From assembly GCA_033026295.1 (NCBI GenBank), contig CM065169.1:7918462-7982461 (forward strand): a stretch of DNA of 64,000 nt, in the 5' to 3' direction. Origin of the DNA: Channa striata. Its lineage: Eukaryota > Chordata > Actinopteri > Anabantiformes > Channidae. Each line of letters opens with the position of its first letter. Position 1 is the first letter of the stretch. Position numbers and translations under genes: made by a program. Under the pieces are notes generated by a model, which was not told where the DNA came from, did no database searches, and saw nothing but the letters and a program-made list of their open reading frames with translations. Below are positions 30,501 to 57,900 of this stretch, piece by piece.

Positions 30501-33500
30501 TATGGTCCATGTGAAAGTTTCTAGCTCAGCCACTGGTACACTATCTTACAGACCAGTCCCATATGTGGGGCGTGTGATATTTTAGGCAAGAACGGTCTGT
30601 TCTAGACAATCAGTGTGTGCTGCTTCTGAAGGTCTGTACCAACTAGTGTTCGTATTCTGTTCATTTCCTCTTTCTTCCTCTGAGCTCTGGAAGCTCGGTT
30701 CTGCTTTTCAATCCACCTCCTCTCATCTCGACTGCAGGGGGAGAAAAAAATAAATAAAAAAATCAAAACCTTTCAAATATGTTTGCCACACAGCCTGAAT
30801 TTTGCTTCAGTACTTGGCTTCAGCAAAGTGGCTCACCATTCAGCCTTCTCCTTTTCCTCTTCATCCAAGTATGAGAATTCTCTCCATGAATCAAAATTGT
30901 ACCTTTACCAGTGGAAATAACAGATAATATATTAATATTAGCATAACAGAACGTTCCCCCTGTGATCTTAAAAAAATAAGTATAAAAAAGAAACACACTT
31001 ACCAAAACGAGTAAAAATTATCCACTTCTTCAAATGATGATTCCATGGTTCCAAGTTTGGGTACATGCTTTTTGGAAGACCATCTTGCATTTCTCTCAAA
31101 GACGGGAGCAAACACTTCAATAAAGTTTTCTTTGCCTTCACTTTTTGAAGGCACAGCATTGTCAAAGGTGGGATCTACACTGTCGAAGGCTCTTCTCTTT
31201 ACAGGGTCTGACAGAATTTCTATAGCTGAGGGTCAAACAGTGAGAGAGAATAGCGATGTTCAGGACCCTCAATAATTATAAACATTAGTGCTGATAACAA
31301 TTAATAGCAGTGTTATATACCTTTAGTTATACAGGTAAAGTAGTCATTGTCTCCTTCTATAATCTGTTCTCCTGCAGCTTTTCTTTTGTCGGGGTGGTGC
31401 TTCAACACGATCGCTTTGTCTGTTGGGAAACAGAATGTGGCCAAAATGTTTACAACACCAAGAAAAGCAAAGGAAGTTTTAAGAACAGGAGGAGGAAACA
31501 TACTTACGGGCAGTTTTGATCTGTTTCTGTGTGGCTTTGTACCTCATGTGTGGAAGCCCAAGGACAGCATAGTGATCCTGATTCTGACAAACATAAGCAA
31601 GTGTCTAGTTCAGACAAAGCAATGCTTGAGAAACAACTATAACAGAATATAACAAACTAGCATCTGTGAATGTGTTTGTATATAAACCAACTGGTCAATG
31701 CAGGGAATTTATGGGTCAGATAAAGGGTAAATGGTCTGCATTTGTATAGCGTTTTTCTACCTATTGGTACTCAAAGCATTTTACACTGTTTCTTATTTAC
31801 CTATTTGCACTCACAATCACACACACATTCATACACTGATGGGGGAGCTGCTATGTCAGCAGGACACTTCGACATGTGACCGGAGGAGCCAGAGATCGCA
31901 CCAACAATTGTAGGACTGGTGGTGAACTTTTGGTCTTTGACACTTTCTGAGATAGTCAGGTTCTCTCTGAAGTCTATCCCATTACCTTGCTCGCAACATA
32001 TCCAAGCTGAAAATCTTATTGGTCACTGTCATGCAGTTCACCATATTGGCCATAAAAAATTGCTTACCTAATAATCTACACTGGAAAAGATAGGGGACAA
32101 AGACCACTGTGCTATTTTTGTAAAGACAAAAACATTAAAAAAACTAAGGACTAAAATGAGCCTTCATTTATTTGAGTCAGTCAAACAAACCAAAGTTACT
32201 GTCTTTTCAGAGGGAAAGTATTTTCTGTACTGAACGTATTTGTGAAACCCTCTGGGTAGTCACAGGTAGCTACAGTATATACAATCTACTTGACACAGCT
32301 AACGCAGTCTTCTGGATCTTCATATTTTGCTTTAGATGCAAATTTGCATTAAACAAGGATTCCCCTGCCCCCCCAATTGATGTGGACAGGTGCTTTTAAA
32401 AGGTGACAAACTCATTGAACAGCATTTGCATCAGTGAAAAGATTTCACTTATATTATTTTGTGAGCATTCCTCTGGCAGACATAAGGAGTTTTCATCCAG
32501 AAGCAAAGGGATAATTTAACACATGGAAGCCAAAGGGACATGTAAAGTCATTCATATGCATGCACTCCAACTACACTCATAGAGTGTAAGTTGAAAATTG
32601 TTATTGCCCTTTAAGAATTTATAGCAGTGCCACATTAGCTCTGGAAAGGAAGCAGTCATTTCTGTGATTGATATAAATGTCTAATTTGGACTAATACCTT
32701 CCAGTCTTTGGGGTCGAGCGTTCGGAGCATCGAGCACTCCTGCAGCTGAAACTCCTCATCTTCTGACTCCTCAGATGATTCCTCCTCTTCCTCCAGCTCT
32801 TGGAAGGAAGCTGACACGTTCCTGTTCCTCCTCTTTATGTAGGCTTCAAACCACCGGCCCACTGGTTCCACCTGGACCTGCACAGAGGCTGAGCAGGCAC
32901 GAGGAAGAAAAAACAAATGGAATAAAGACCAATCCTAGTCAGGTTTCAACAGAAACATAAGCAGAATACTTTAGTCGTTTCTCCTTAGTGGGCAAATTAT
33001 GTATTGGACACAGTCTCTAAATCTCCCATGTGGCATGTTTCTTGGAGCCAGACAGGCTGGCGTGACCATTCCAGAAACTGCATATCTACTGGGACTTTCA
33101 CAAAAAAACCATATCTAGGTTTTACAGAAAATTGTCAAAAAAAGAGAAAATATCCAGTAAGCGACAGTTTTCTAGGTAAAATTGCCTGTTGATGCCAGAG
33201 GTCATAGGAAATTGGCCAGACTGGCCACACTTTGTCAAACACTAACTCATATAACGACTTGTTACCACATCTCTGAACACACAAGATGTGTAGAACCTTG
33301 AAGCAGATGGTCTACAGCAGAAGACCAGCTGAATGCAACTCCTGTCAACTAAGAACAGGAAACTTTTCTTATTTGATGCCACAGCCTACCTAGATTCTTC
33401 ACATTTAATACCAGGCTGTTACATATTGTCCAAACATCTGCTGCACCTCCTGAAAGTCATACCTGTGTTTTACCAGATCTATAGTTTTAATGGCGTCTCA

Positions 33501-34601
33501 CGTCAGTAGTAGAACATGAGTATCGTTGCTGCCCATGTCCATGCCTTGATGACCACAGTGTACCCATCTTCTGATGGCTACTTCCCGCAACATAATGTGC
33601 TATTTCACAGAGCCATAATCTGGTTCCTTCAACATGACAATGAGTTCACTGTAACCAAATGGTCTCCACAATCCAACAGAGCACCTCTGGGATGCGGTGG
33701 AAAAGGAGATTCTCAACATAGATGTAGAGCCAGAAAATCTGCATAATCATATCAATGTGGACCAAAATCACAAAGGAGCGTCAACAGCACCTTGTTGGTT
33801 CTATTCTAAGACAAATTAAGGCTTTCTGAAGGGAAAGAGGGGCCTAACCCAGTACTATCAAGGTGTACCTAATAAAGTTGATAAGCGCATATTTTACCTT
33901 GTTGTGTTGCAATTTATTCAACTAAAGGTAAGACAGGATGAACAGACAAAATTTGTGAAGGGAAGCCTCGGAATGGTCAAATAGTGGCCCCAAAGACTGG
34001 ATGGTATTAGTCGAATATTATGCTTTTTAATTTGTGCTCATTGGTATTTGTTCATGTTTAATGTCACACAGGCAGCCACTCAAAACGATGAATCAAGTGA
34101 AACACAGGTCTACCTTTCAGAAGCTGCAACAGGTGTTCAGACATTATGTAACAGCCTGGTGAAAAAATTTGTGACACAAGGATGTAAAAAAAAAAAACTC
34201 TAAAATGCCCAACAGTGTTAATGCCAGACAGTGTGTTAATAAGAGGAGCTGCCAACCAGCAATGGGCAGGAGCTGTAATAAATCACAAGAGCAAGTGCAA
34301 AAATGAGTGGGCAGTAGGTAGGAGACATTATGCAACACAGTAAAAGAAAACATATGGAATAAAACGCAAACAAAGCAAAAATATATACATATAGAGGAGA
34401 AAATTACATTTCCAAGCTTTGAATACGCCGATAACATTAGCTTTGTCACTGCTGTCTGCTTTTGGCTGCTAGCGACTGTAGCAGCTCCCCATCTAAAACA
34501 CTGGTAGCCTAGCAAGCTACATTGCTCTGGCCTCCTACATGCTTACCGGCAGCCGCTGTAAAGACAACCGTTTCATCCCCGTCCAGCGCTTCAGGCAACA
34601 T
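27554..34601 (-). CDS. dnajc2: DNAJC2 (MPP11/zuotin), ribosome-associated J-protein
   Basis: J-domain partner of HSPA14 in the ribosome-associated complex that helps nascent chains fold; it also acts on chromatin. Sixteen exons, 5-prime to 3-prime: 34601-34547, 32888-32698, 31583-31508, 31419-31321, 31225-31003, 30902-30837, 30731-30640, 30194-30073, 29912-29763, 29666-29578, 29418-29349, 29256-29075, 28604-28504, 28231-28121, 27924-27764, 27622-27554. The sum is 1857 nt, 618 aa (human 621). Features: J domain at about 83-155 with HPD at 116-118; zuotin homology through about 260; a charged helical region at about 270-360 ([19 protein letters not shown]); SANT domain 1 from about 448 ([19 protein letters not shown]) and SANT domain 2 from about 552 ([14 protein letters not shown]). 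The start is a novel N-terminus [14 protein letters not shown], chosen because it is in frame and ends in a good donor. Confidence 0.95.
31728..31918 (-). repeat. Common teleost dispersed repeat in dnajc2 intron 2
   Basis: The plus-strand text begins GGTAAATGGTCTGCATTTGT, continues with TATAGCGTTTTTCTACC and ACTCAAAGCATTTTACACTG, then CACACACATTCATACACTGA, and ends with GGACACTTCGACATGTGACC and a GGAGGAGCC segment. I recognise this as an abundant fish repeat, oriented so that its 3-prime end faces left. A related 3-prime end in the other orientation lies at about 62.60-62.77 kb. The parent class (probably a LINE-derived short element) is uncertain. Confidence 0.7.
33005..33890 (+). mobile_element. 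Decayed Tc1-like DNA transposon in dnajc2 intron 1
   Basis: The plus strand, antisense to dnajc2, carries broken pieces of a Tc1 transposase in the right order. First comes a DNA-binding part around 33040-33190 (frame with [17 protein letters not shown], then [11 protein letters not shown]). Next is the region near 33290-33360, then the catalytic end at about 33510-33860 with the VYPSSDGYF segment, a [15 protein letters not shown] segment and a stop near 33850. Frame breaks and missing parts of the catalytic core show that it is dead. Terminal inverted repeats were not identified, so both ends are approximate. Confidence 0.82.
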
Positions 34602-35088
34602 CTTTAAACTGTGGTCTACACGAACATCCAGGTACAGACGATATCAAACGGACGCGTTGTAAAGTGCTGAAGTTTGTGGCCCGCTCATTAACACAGCACA
34701 TGGGCCTCCCTTCGCCAGTGCCAATCCGAGAGGGAGCTCTGGTGTCACGCCGCTAACCGCTCCGTGGTGTAATTATGGTTCCGCACGAATGTAGTTCCGC
34801 ATTGACGTTTTTTTTAAACACTGTGTTTTAATTTGTTATTGTAATTTAAGCTTCGCAACACGTATCCAGTATCTATCGTGGAAACGTACATTTGTAAATG
34901 TACACTTGTTTGTATTATGGAGATATTTTGTGTACGGTACGACCACAGTTAAATTCTGACATGGATTTCCGGTGATTAGTGCAGGGCGGCGGAAGCCACA
35001 GGAAACGCAAAGCTGCTGTGTAATTGTATAGTTTAGCTTGCGAAGCAGCTCGGTCGTTTTTGGTAGAAACAGTTTATCCGTATTAAAC
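34602..35088. promoter_or_regulatory. Bidirectional dnajc2 / psmc2 promoter
   Basis: The 487-bp spacer between the two divergent start codons must hold both promoters. It contains CCAAT at 34721-34725 on the dnajc2 side and an ETS-type TTTCCGG at 34966-34972 on the psmc2 side. There are several GCGG/CCGC elements, a head-to-head arrangement typical of housekeeping pairs. No TATA box is evident. The AT-rich middle (34.80-34.95 kb) separates two GC-richer ends. Confidence 0.6.
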
Positions 35089-39300
<4,212 letters not shown>

Positions 39301-40825
39301 GCAAATGTGTATATGTGTGCGAGTTTCAAATTTGGTGTTTTACTTAATGAAGTAAAAAAAACAAAGTCTGTCTTTCTTGTCTGATTAAAAATAAAGATTA
39401 TCCCAAATTTGTCTTTTTTTTTTTTTGGCTAAGGTTGTAAAAAAAAAAATCAGCCATAGTTTGAAGGCATCTGTGTTTTTACAGTAACGGCATCATATTT
39501 TTAAAGAGGTATAATGTCAACTGGCAGCATGTACTGAATACTGCAACAATGGTGTTGCACTCACAGCAGTGCAAATTTACTGTAACACACTTGGTACCAG
39601 AAAATGAACAGCAGTGCCATTCTGGCTGCTCGGAAGTTGAGTTCAAAACTTTGCAGCCCCTTGTTTTAAAAGAGCAAAAAACATTTTTTTAAAATTAAAT
39701 TTAATGCACATTAAATAAACAGCTAGCCTAATGCCAAAAGCAGCAAAATGGTCAAGGATTGTATAAAAATAACTAAAAATGAAATCTTTGCGCAAGTTTG
39801 CAGCCCCCTTTATGAACTACAATACTTAGTGCAGCACTGACCTTATTTCTTCTAGACTATTAATAAGTTGACTTTGCTTTGAATTATTGTCCTGTTGATT
39901 CACTGCCTCTTAATTTGAACCTTTTTGGCTAATGGCTTACTTAAATATCTTCTGATACTAGGCAGGAGATCAGATGAAGAGATCCATATGAAGCATCAGC
40001 GAGCTTAATATGGTATCCTGAAAGGCTTTGAATGTTTAAAAATAATCTGTCTTTATGAAGTTTTACAGATTTCGTGTTGAGGTTCTGTTTTCCTGATAAA
40101 GTCCCTGGAGTCCTTCCACTTGTAAGCCCAATCAGTGCCACTCTTCAGGCATTAATTATTTTCTTTGTTTGATTAATGAGGATGCAAAAGTTTGTATTCA
40201 TAATTTTTTATTATTTTACTAACACTTCTATACACTTCTTGACCTTTTGTTGCTTCTAATGATGGAGAAACATTTGTACTAACTGAATGTGCATAAATAT
40301 GTTGATTTAAAAAAAAACTCTTGGTTTTACTTGTGTCATTTTAACAAAAGGGGGTCCAAAAGTTTTTCACTCAACTGTAGAGTTACACAGAAAATACAGC
40401 TAAAACTATAACACGTATCCACTAGGGACAACTTCTCAGGTCACCATAAACATTTGATGCCAGCATGATAAACAGTTTTCAGTCTACCACAAGCTGGACT
40501 CACACAGAAATCACACAGCAGCAACAGCATAATTTAATTTTACTTTTAACTACAAAAATATATTAAGTGCAGTTTAAACAGTTCTCTGTTAAAAAGGCCG
40601 TACAGGAATAAGGCTGTAGGAATGTCACCTGCGAACTTGATCCTGATTTCTGATTGAAAGAAAAAATATCTTGCCGCTTTGGACACTTCAAATATAACAA
40701 GGCTGTCAGGAAACAGTGTTAACGGTTAGTGTGATGCCGGAACGCAAGTTTCTTTAGTCAGAAATCTGCCCTCCAGGTCAGACAGCTCGTGCCATCCTGC
40801 TCGTAGTTACAGGTGTCACTTCCTG
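39301..40825. other. Convergent psmc2 / slc26a5 intergenic region
   Basis: It holds the psmc2 3-prime UTR (to about 39415), a T run, a putative inverted-repeat element (39633-40378, listed separately), and AT-rich sequence that is probably the slc26a5 3-prime UTR. I did not settle on a poly(A) signal for slc26a5. ATTAAA-like and AATAAA-like hexamers exist on the minus strand around 40.52-40.56 kb. Confidence 0.5.
39633..40378. mobile_element. Putative inverted-repeat DNA element (Tc1/mariner-type MITE)
   Basis: The left end at 39635 reads AGTTGAGTTCAAAACTTTGC, and the complement of the right end at 40376 reads AGTTGAGTGAAAAACTTTTG. They agree at most positions over about 29 bases and both continue into a CCCC run. 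The right end is followed by TA, the Tc1/mariner target. The left TA is not evident and the outer bases there look mutated. The 745-bp interior has no transposase frame. It contains sequence I associate with repeated fish DNA (for example the stretch near 40030-40060 with AAAGGCTTTGAATGTTTAAA). Calls of ends are approximate. Confidence 0.5.
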
Positions 40826-51844
<11,019 letters not shown>

Positions 51845-52739
51845 GGCAGAGGCAGCAGGACTGATAGTGCTGAGTCAGAGTGTGTCTTTCCACTGTCAGT
51901 TATCTAACACACACTCTCCTCTCCGTCATTGTTCACGCTGGTATGTCTTCATTCCTTTAACGGCTCGAACCTTTTCTGCCTAGAGAAGACAAGACAAACA
52001 TCATTCCAACCACAACTTCTTTGCTTTACACAACCGGGTTTGTGTGTTTGTGCATTTTTCTACTGATAAGAGAGACTTTGGATTTCCGAGGCCACCGACT
52101 TTAGGCGAATGTTTGATCAGATTTTTAGCAAATATTTGCTCTGGCAAATTCTGCAGCTACATGGGTTATATGACATATAATATACAACTGGTTTATGGTT
52201 TGCTGTACAAAATGTTCTTCTGTGTAGGGAAGAGCATGATCGGTTTGATAAAAGGGGACGCAAGCCTTTTTTTGTGTTCCTGGTTCTCAAAAATTCTGTA
52301 ACTATACAGTAGCATGCAGTAGTACACACGGTACCAAGAATATACAAAGTACATTTTATTACTATTTGTAGTGCTAGTTATGTTTTTTTAACAGTACATA
52401 CAAAGAGTACAGTTTGCAGGGTGAACCCCCCTACAACATACTGCAGCCAGACAAACATAGGACAACAACAAAAACAGTTATAATTAAATCAAAGAAATCA
52501 TCAAATTATAGTAGTAACAGTGTTAAGACAAGAGTCAGATCGATGTATGGCTTAACTTGTAATTTTTCCTATCATGTTCATTCAGGGAGAAACATTTAGA
52601 TGCATTTCTGTACCAATTTAAAGCAGCTGTAGGAGAAACAGTTGGTGAGCGAAAAAACAAAGAAAGAAGTTGAAACTAAAGAAGAAACAAGACGTAATAT
52701 GAAATTGACATTAAAGTTCCTTTAAATTGATAAGACCTA

Positions 52740-53190
52740 TTGTGAAGGTGAACTCACTAGGTGAAGAAAGGCGTGTGCAAGTGTGTCTTTAAAATCAAAT
52801 CAAAGGGAGAATAAAGAAGAAAATGCAGAGTCATCACACGGAGATTCCCATAAAGACACATAACTCATATCATGAGTACTGGTGATGCAAGTTACTGTGT
52901 TAGTAAAAAAGGCGAGAGAGACTTTTGGCCAGGACAGAGAAGCTGAAAAAGAAAGCAAACTTTGCCTTGCGAAGTTGTTAGTATTACAAAAACTATAACT
53001 TCCTGTGAGACCCTAAATTGGAACCTTTATTTTTAAAAAAAAACCTCTTATTTTGAAAGTGAACTCATAAGGTGGGACAGGTGTTTGTTTGTGTGTTTGA
53101 CCTTCTCAGCTGAAACAGCAAAGAAGAAAATGCTGAGTCATCACACAGAGACGCCTTAAATCAAATACTATAGCTCATACTTGTGGTTTT
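52740..53190 (+). repeat. Diverged direct duplication upstream of slc26a5
   Basis: Two segments match in order about 310 bp apart. The first runs at about 52745-52885 (GGTGAACTCACTAGGTGA, then AAAGAAGAAAATGCAGAGTC, then ATCACACGGAGA, then ACTCATATCATGAG). The second runs at about 53055-53190 (AGTGAACTCATAAGGTG, AAAGAAGAAAATGCTGAGTC, ATCACACAGAGA, AGCTCATACTTG). The second copy is preceded by a shortened form of the 17-bp motif found at 333-880. They appear to be two copies of one old dispersed element. Confidence 0.55.
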
Positions 53191-53317
53191 ACAAATAACT
53201 CTATTGGTTAAAGTAGTAAGTAGACAAAAACAAACAGTAATATTATAGAAATACCAGCTGAGATGAAATTAAATAGATTAGAGGAGAATCTTTCAAAATG
53301 GAACACTTGAACTGGAA

Positions 53318-53400
53318 AGAAGGGAAGGGGAAAGGAAGGACAGAAGATAAGAAAGGAAGATGAAGGACAGGACGAGAAAAGAGGAAACGGAATGGAGGCA
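53318..53400 (+). repeat. Polypurine tract
   Basis: Nearly pure G/A sequence for about 80 bases, with more GA-rich sequence up to 53.55 kb. Such tracts can form triplex DNA. Function here is not indicated. Confidence 0.6.
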
Positions 53401-54649
53401 TAAAGGACAGAGAGAAAAACGTATGGGAGGATGTAGACAGAAAATCACTGTTATATTTTTAGCAGCATAGGTGACATGTTATAAAATAGACGGATGATAA
53501 AACAGATGGACGGAGAGAGATGGAGGGAAAAAGAGGGAGAGGAGAGACAGACACAAACGTTGAGTTCTGTAATGAGCAGTTTCACTAAAAGAAAGAGGGG
53601 AGAGAGCAACAGGAGACATGGGCAAACAGCGTGTTTCTTAATCTGAGTCACAGAGGCACATGTTGTGCCTAAATATTGGGCAACAACACAAAAACTATAA
53701 GTCAATAAAGATCAAAAAATGTCAAAACTATGAATATGTGAAGGCTCTAACAAACACTGCAATACCTTTTATGTCACCTGACTTGGCAATTTAAAAGCAA
53801 CCAGCATCTGGAATTTGGGAGATCATTTCTGGACACAGTTATATCAGTCCCCAAGCAGGACTTTTACATGACAATGTCCCGAATATTGGTCACACATCTC
53901 AACGTCCGTCCTGTAGTTATGAGTCTCATTTCCCACAATTTACTTCTACATTTTGGTGTGTAATTTGTTAACAAAAGCTCAAAGTTGACTGAAGGAGAAA
54001 CCAGACAAAAGAAGTTTAGAAGAGAGTGAGTGATGTCCCAACCCTGGACCTCAAGGTCCCCTGTCCTGCTTGTTTTCCAGCTATGTCTGCTCTACCTTCC
54101 GCTCAGCTGATTTAGAAGAAGACAACGTGGACTTGGCCTCCTTCATCTTCTGATGGACCCAACAAACCTGCTTTAGGCAAACAGCAAAGGGCAGGACAGG
54201 AAACGTTTGCCTTGAGGACCAGGACTGAGAACCACTTCTCACAAATGGAGAAGTTGAAAGTCCACCAAACGGTCCCCAAAGCTAAAATTTCTCACTTGAA
54301 AAAGGTCTAAGAGATACAATAAAGAAAAGGGAAAAGGAGGAAAGTTTAAAAGGCCCCGGACACGAGTAAAAGTTTAACGACTTTTCTGCCAGTTACGTGA
54401 AGACAGAGAAGATCCACGACCAGCCACGGGCTCCTTCCCGTTTCCTCCCATGTTAGTTAGCTAGCTAACACGATGCTGAGAAAAGTCAAACTTCCACATT
54501 TCCATATAAAAAGCGACACAAATAAAATATATTAATATCTGGGTTCACCTACAGGTCTTAAGCTGGTCTGTCTTTACACTGTCCTTGTGGTGACAGGACA
54601 GGTGCTCACAAGCTCGCCACATTACAGATTTAACGTGAAGCTAATGCGC

Positions 54650-54990
54650 GGATGCTAACAGAGACGGGGACTTACATCCGTCCTCTTCCAGCTCATGCGA
54701 GGATGCTGCCGTCTGAAGGAGAATATGAATTCATAACCTGTCCTCCCGAGTTGAAGTTTAACAGAGACAACGTCCTGAAGGGGACGGGAGACCGCAATAA
54801 CCGATTATGGTTACGCCAAAGATCATTTATGCTGAAAGGATGAGTTACTCCAGGGAAATTCGGTTTCACCTTCCGGTTTTGTCAACATGTGCGTCTGTCC
54901 TGACGCATGCGCCCTGCAGTTTGTAGTTCTCACGTCCAAGAGCAGCGATGTCTCGTATGCTTGTTTGATTGTTTGTTAATATTTAAACAT
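54650..54990 (-). promoter_or_regulatory. slc26a5: Probable slc26a5 promoter and non-coding first exon
   Basis: On the minus strand a donor-like GGAT|GTAAGTC falls at 54676/54675, and would end a leader exon. Above it lie an ETS-type CCGGAAGG (complement of CCTTCCGG, about 54869-54877) and an NRF1-like palindrome around GCATGCGC at 54904-54911, both common in TATA-less promoters. This would give a first intron of about 2.7 kb before the exon at 51979. An alternative is that these elements serve a plus-strand transcript to the right. Confidence 0.4.
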
Positions 54991-57900
54991 GTCGTGAGAT
55001 GATGGCTTTCTTTTCATTGTATTGGTTACGCATAGAAAGACTCAATAAATCCGATTCAATTAATTATGCATTTTCATGGTTTCGCTATTTTGTTAAACGA
55101 TCTAAGTCGCTACCTCCGTTTGCCTTTATTCGACTGTTAATTCATTATACCTGGAACAATTACTAATAGTCTATAATTTAAACAATTACCTGTGAACTTT
55201 TGATAATGAAAGCTTCGATCCTGGGCTTGGCTTTATTCTTTGATGTATCATTTTAATTAAATTAAAATCTGTTTTAGATACACTAAAGCCATTTTACGAT
55301 TGATGCTTTAAATAGTTTTATATTTGTCAAATTTCTTTCAAGTTATGGATTTGCAGAGTGCCACTGCAGGATCATAAAATCAGCAATCTTAAGGGTTATC
55401 ACACTGAAAGGGATGTATTTGATGTTTATTAAAATAAACTCGAGTTTTCCAGGAAAAAGAAAGAACATGGCAGTAGTTTTCCTATTAATTGATACGGAGA
55501 CAGATTACGTCTCTGTAGCCAATTTATGACAGAGTGAGAACTCCTGTACGGCTGTTTGGGCGGAGGAAGCTGAATGATGACGCACCTGACGTCGGGTCTG
55601 ACGTAGAGGGATCACGGGGTCCCTCCTGTGACCAGGTTCTTCCTCACATGGACCAAAACCAAAGTGGAAAGAAAGTTGTTGTCACAATGCTGATTTGAAT
55701 GTCAGGAAAGACAGACGCAATATATTTATTTTTTTAATTTATATGAACAAAGATTCCTCTACGCCCGTGGTTAAACTACAAATGATAAAGAATTAGTTTA
55801 AACCATAAAGATCGTTTTACAAATCAGGTATGAGCAAACAGGGTAATAAGAGGCACTGATTTATTAAATTTTTTATAAACATAACAAAAACCTGAAATGT
55901 GTGGGCAAAACTTGTTAATCATCTAAATAAAAACACTGACTGTCAGGCAAAGGATGGGGAGGGAAAAGGGTCACAGAGTCTCATCCTGTCTTTCTCTAGA
56001 TGTCCACCTTGTGCCCTGCAGCCCAGTGACCTCGGTGCAGAGGAACCTGAGTCAGTGTCTGTCTGCTAGGCAAAGCCATAGCCCATCCCTCCCCAGCAGG
56101 CAGAGAGTCCTCCCTGCTCGGCCATCGTGCTCCAGTCGTCTTTTGACGTCTTGCTGCTCCTCCCATCCCCAGTGTTTGTTTTTTCCCCCTTCGTTTCCCC
56201 CTTTCATCCTGGGGTTTCTCTTCCTGCTGCTGCTTCCTTCTCTCCTCTCGTCCAACATCCCAGTGTGAACTCCTCCCACTGCCTGTTTGCTTCCAAGTGT
56301 TTTCAATCAATCAGTAAACCAAGTCAAGGGAAATAGAGATGTCAAAATGAAACCACATTAAAGCATGCAATAAATAAATTCCATAAATAACCCCACAACA
56401 TGCAAATAAAAAGTGACACAGGCTAAATATACTCAAGTAAAATACACCAAGTAGCTAAACTGCACATGCATAAAGCTATAAAATACCAAAACACAGAAAT
56501 ATATGATGTGACATGAACTGCTTTAATTGGCTGAAAGAAAACTACAGGTTTCCATAGGTTGCTGCTTTTTACTACGATCCTCTAAATGAGAATTTCCCTC
56601 TCCCCCAAAAAACATGACAGGATAAAAATGATCCACCTCAACTTTCCTCTAGTCTTGTTGTATATTAAATATTTGCTTGGAGAATATGGTTTGAGAGTAC
56701 GAAATATGGGAGAATTGAGGTTATCTGTAAATAAATAGTTATAAAAGTTACTGCACCCATTTAATAAAAAACCTTAATCATAATCCTTTAGAGTTTGAGA
56801 TTGTAATGCCCTGATGCTGTGGCTCATTTTCTAATAACGCCTTGTTTCCAATAGGGGGCAATAACTGTCTAAAAGAAACCACCTATGCTAAAGGACTAAA
56901 ATGAATAATAAAGACAGTGCACAACTTAGACAATATTTGACCCTAAAAATAAAGAATACAAAATCACACATGGAACAACAAGTTAATGAATTCCCCTAGT
57001 TTTCTGAGCCTTGAATGTAAATTCTCTATTTTTTCTCACATTTCATTTTTCTCACATTACTTTTCTTGTCTCAATACAAGGCTTAGGACTTAGGCTGAGA
57101 CTGTAGTATTTAGTCAAACAAGACATGTTTTTTTTAAGTATAATGAAATAATATATTACATGACATGTATAATGTGATGTACAAAATAAAAATGCATTAT
57201 TTTTAGAAAAAGGATGTCACAGTGAAGTTTCCCTATGAGAATGATAAAAAGCAAACTTACTAAAAATAAATGCATACGGTTAAGCTGTTAAAATGCTCCT
57301 ATTGTGTCATTATATGGTTTTTTGTTTGTTTGTTTTGTGAAACCAATTGGAGAAAAAAATTAATTTTAATAATTTTTAAGCTTCGTTAAAAATATAATTT
57401 AAACATTTGACCAAATTTGGACTGTAAAACAAGTAGTAGAGTAATGTGTTATTTTTTAAGATAGAAACAATTTAAAAGATGATTTATGCACAATATGCTT
57501 TTAAATTACTTGTATGGAAATTTTCAATAAATAGAACAAATACAAAGTTTCATTCAACAGTTTCCATGCAGTTTCTTGCAGTTATAAACTACCCGAGATG
57601 TATTAAATAGATGGAAACATTTAATATTTACAACTACTAGTTATTAGGTGTCTTTACTGAGAATTCACTTGGGTAGCACATTTCCCTGAATTCTTTTGGG
57701 GTAGCGAAGGAGCAGGAGCCTCTCTCAACTGTCACTGGGTGAGAAGTGGTATGTGCTGGTCAATATTTAAACATATAGTGACATATAAAAAGATTTAATT
57801 CATCCTACAATTTGATCTCAGAGTTTAGAGAAGGGAATCAGAGTTGTTGGGTTGTGTAAGTAATCTTATATTTTAGTAATTACTGTGCATGTTTTCCATA

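Noticed and set aside
55954..56336. Overlapping open frames up to 104 codons on both strands
   Set aside because: The stretch is C/T-rich, which removes stop codons in several phases. There is no domain or splice context.
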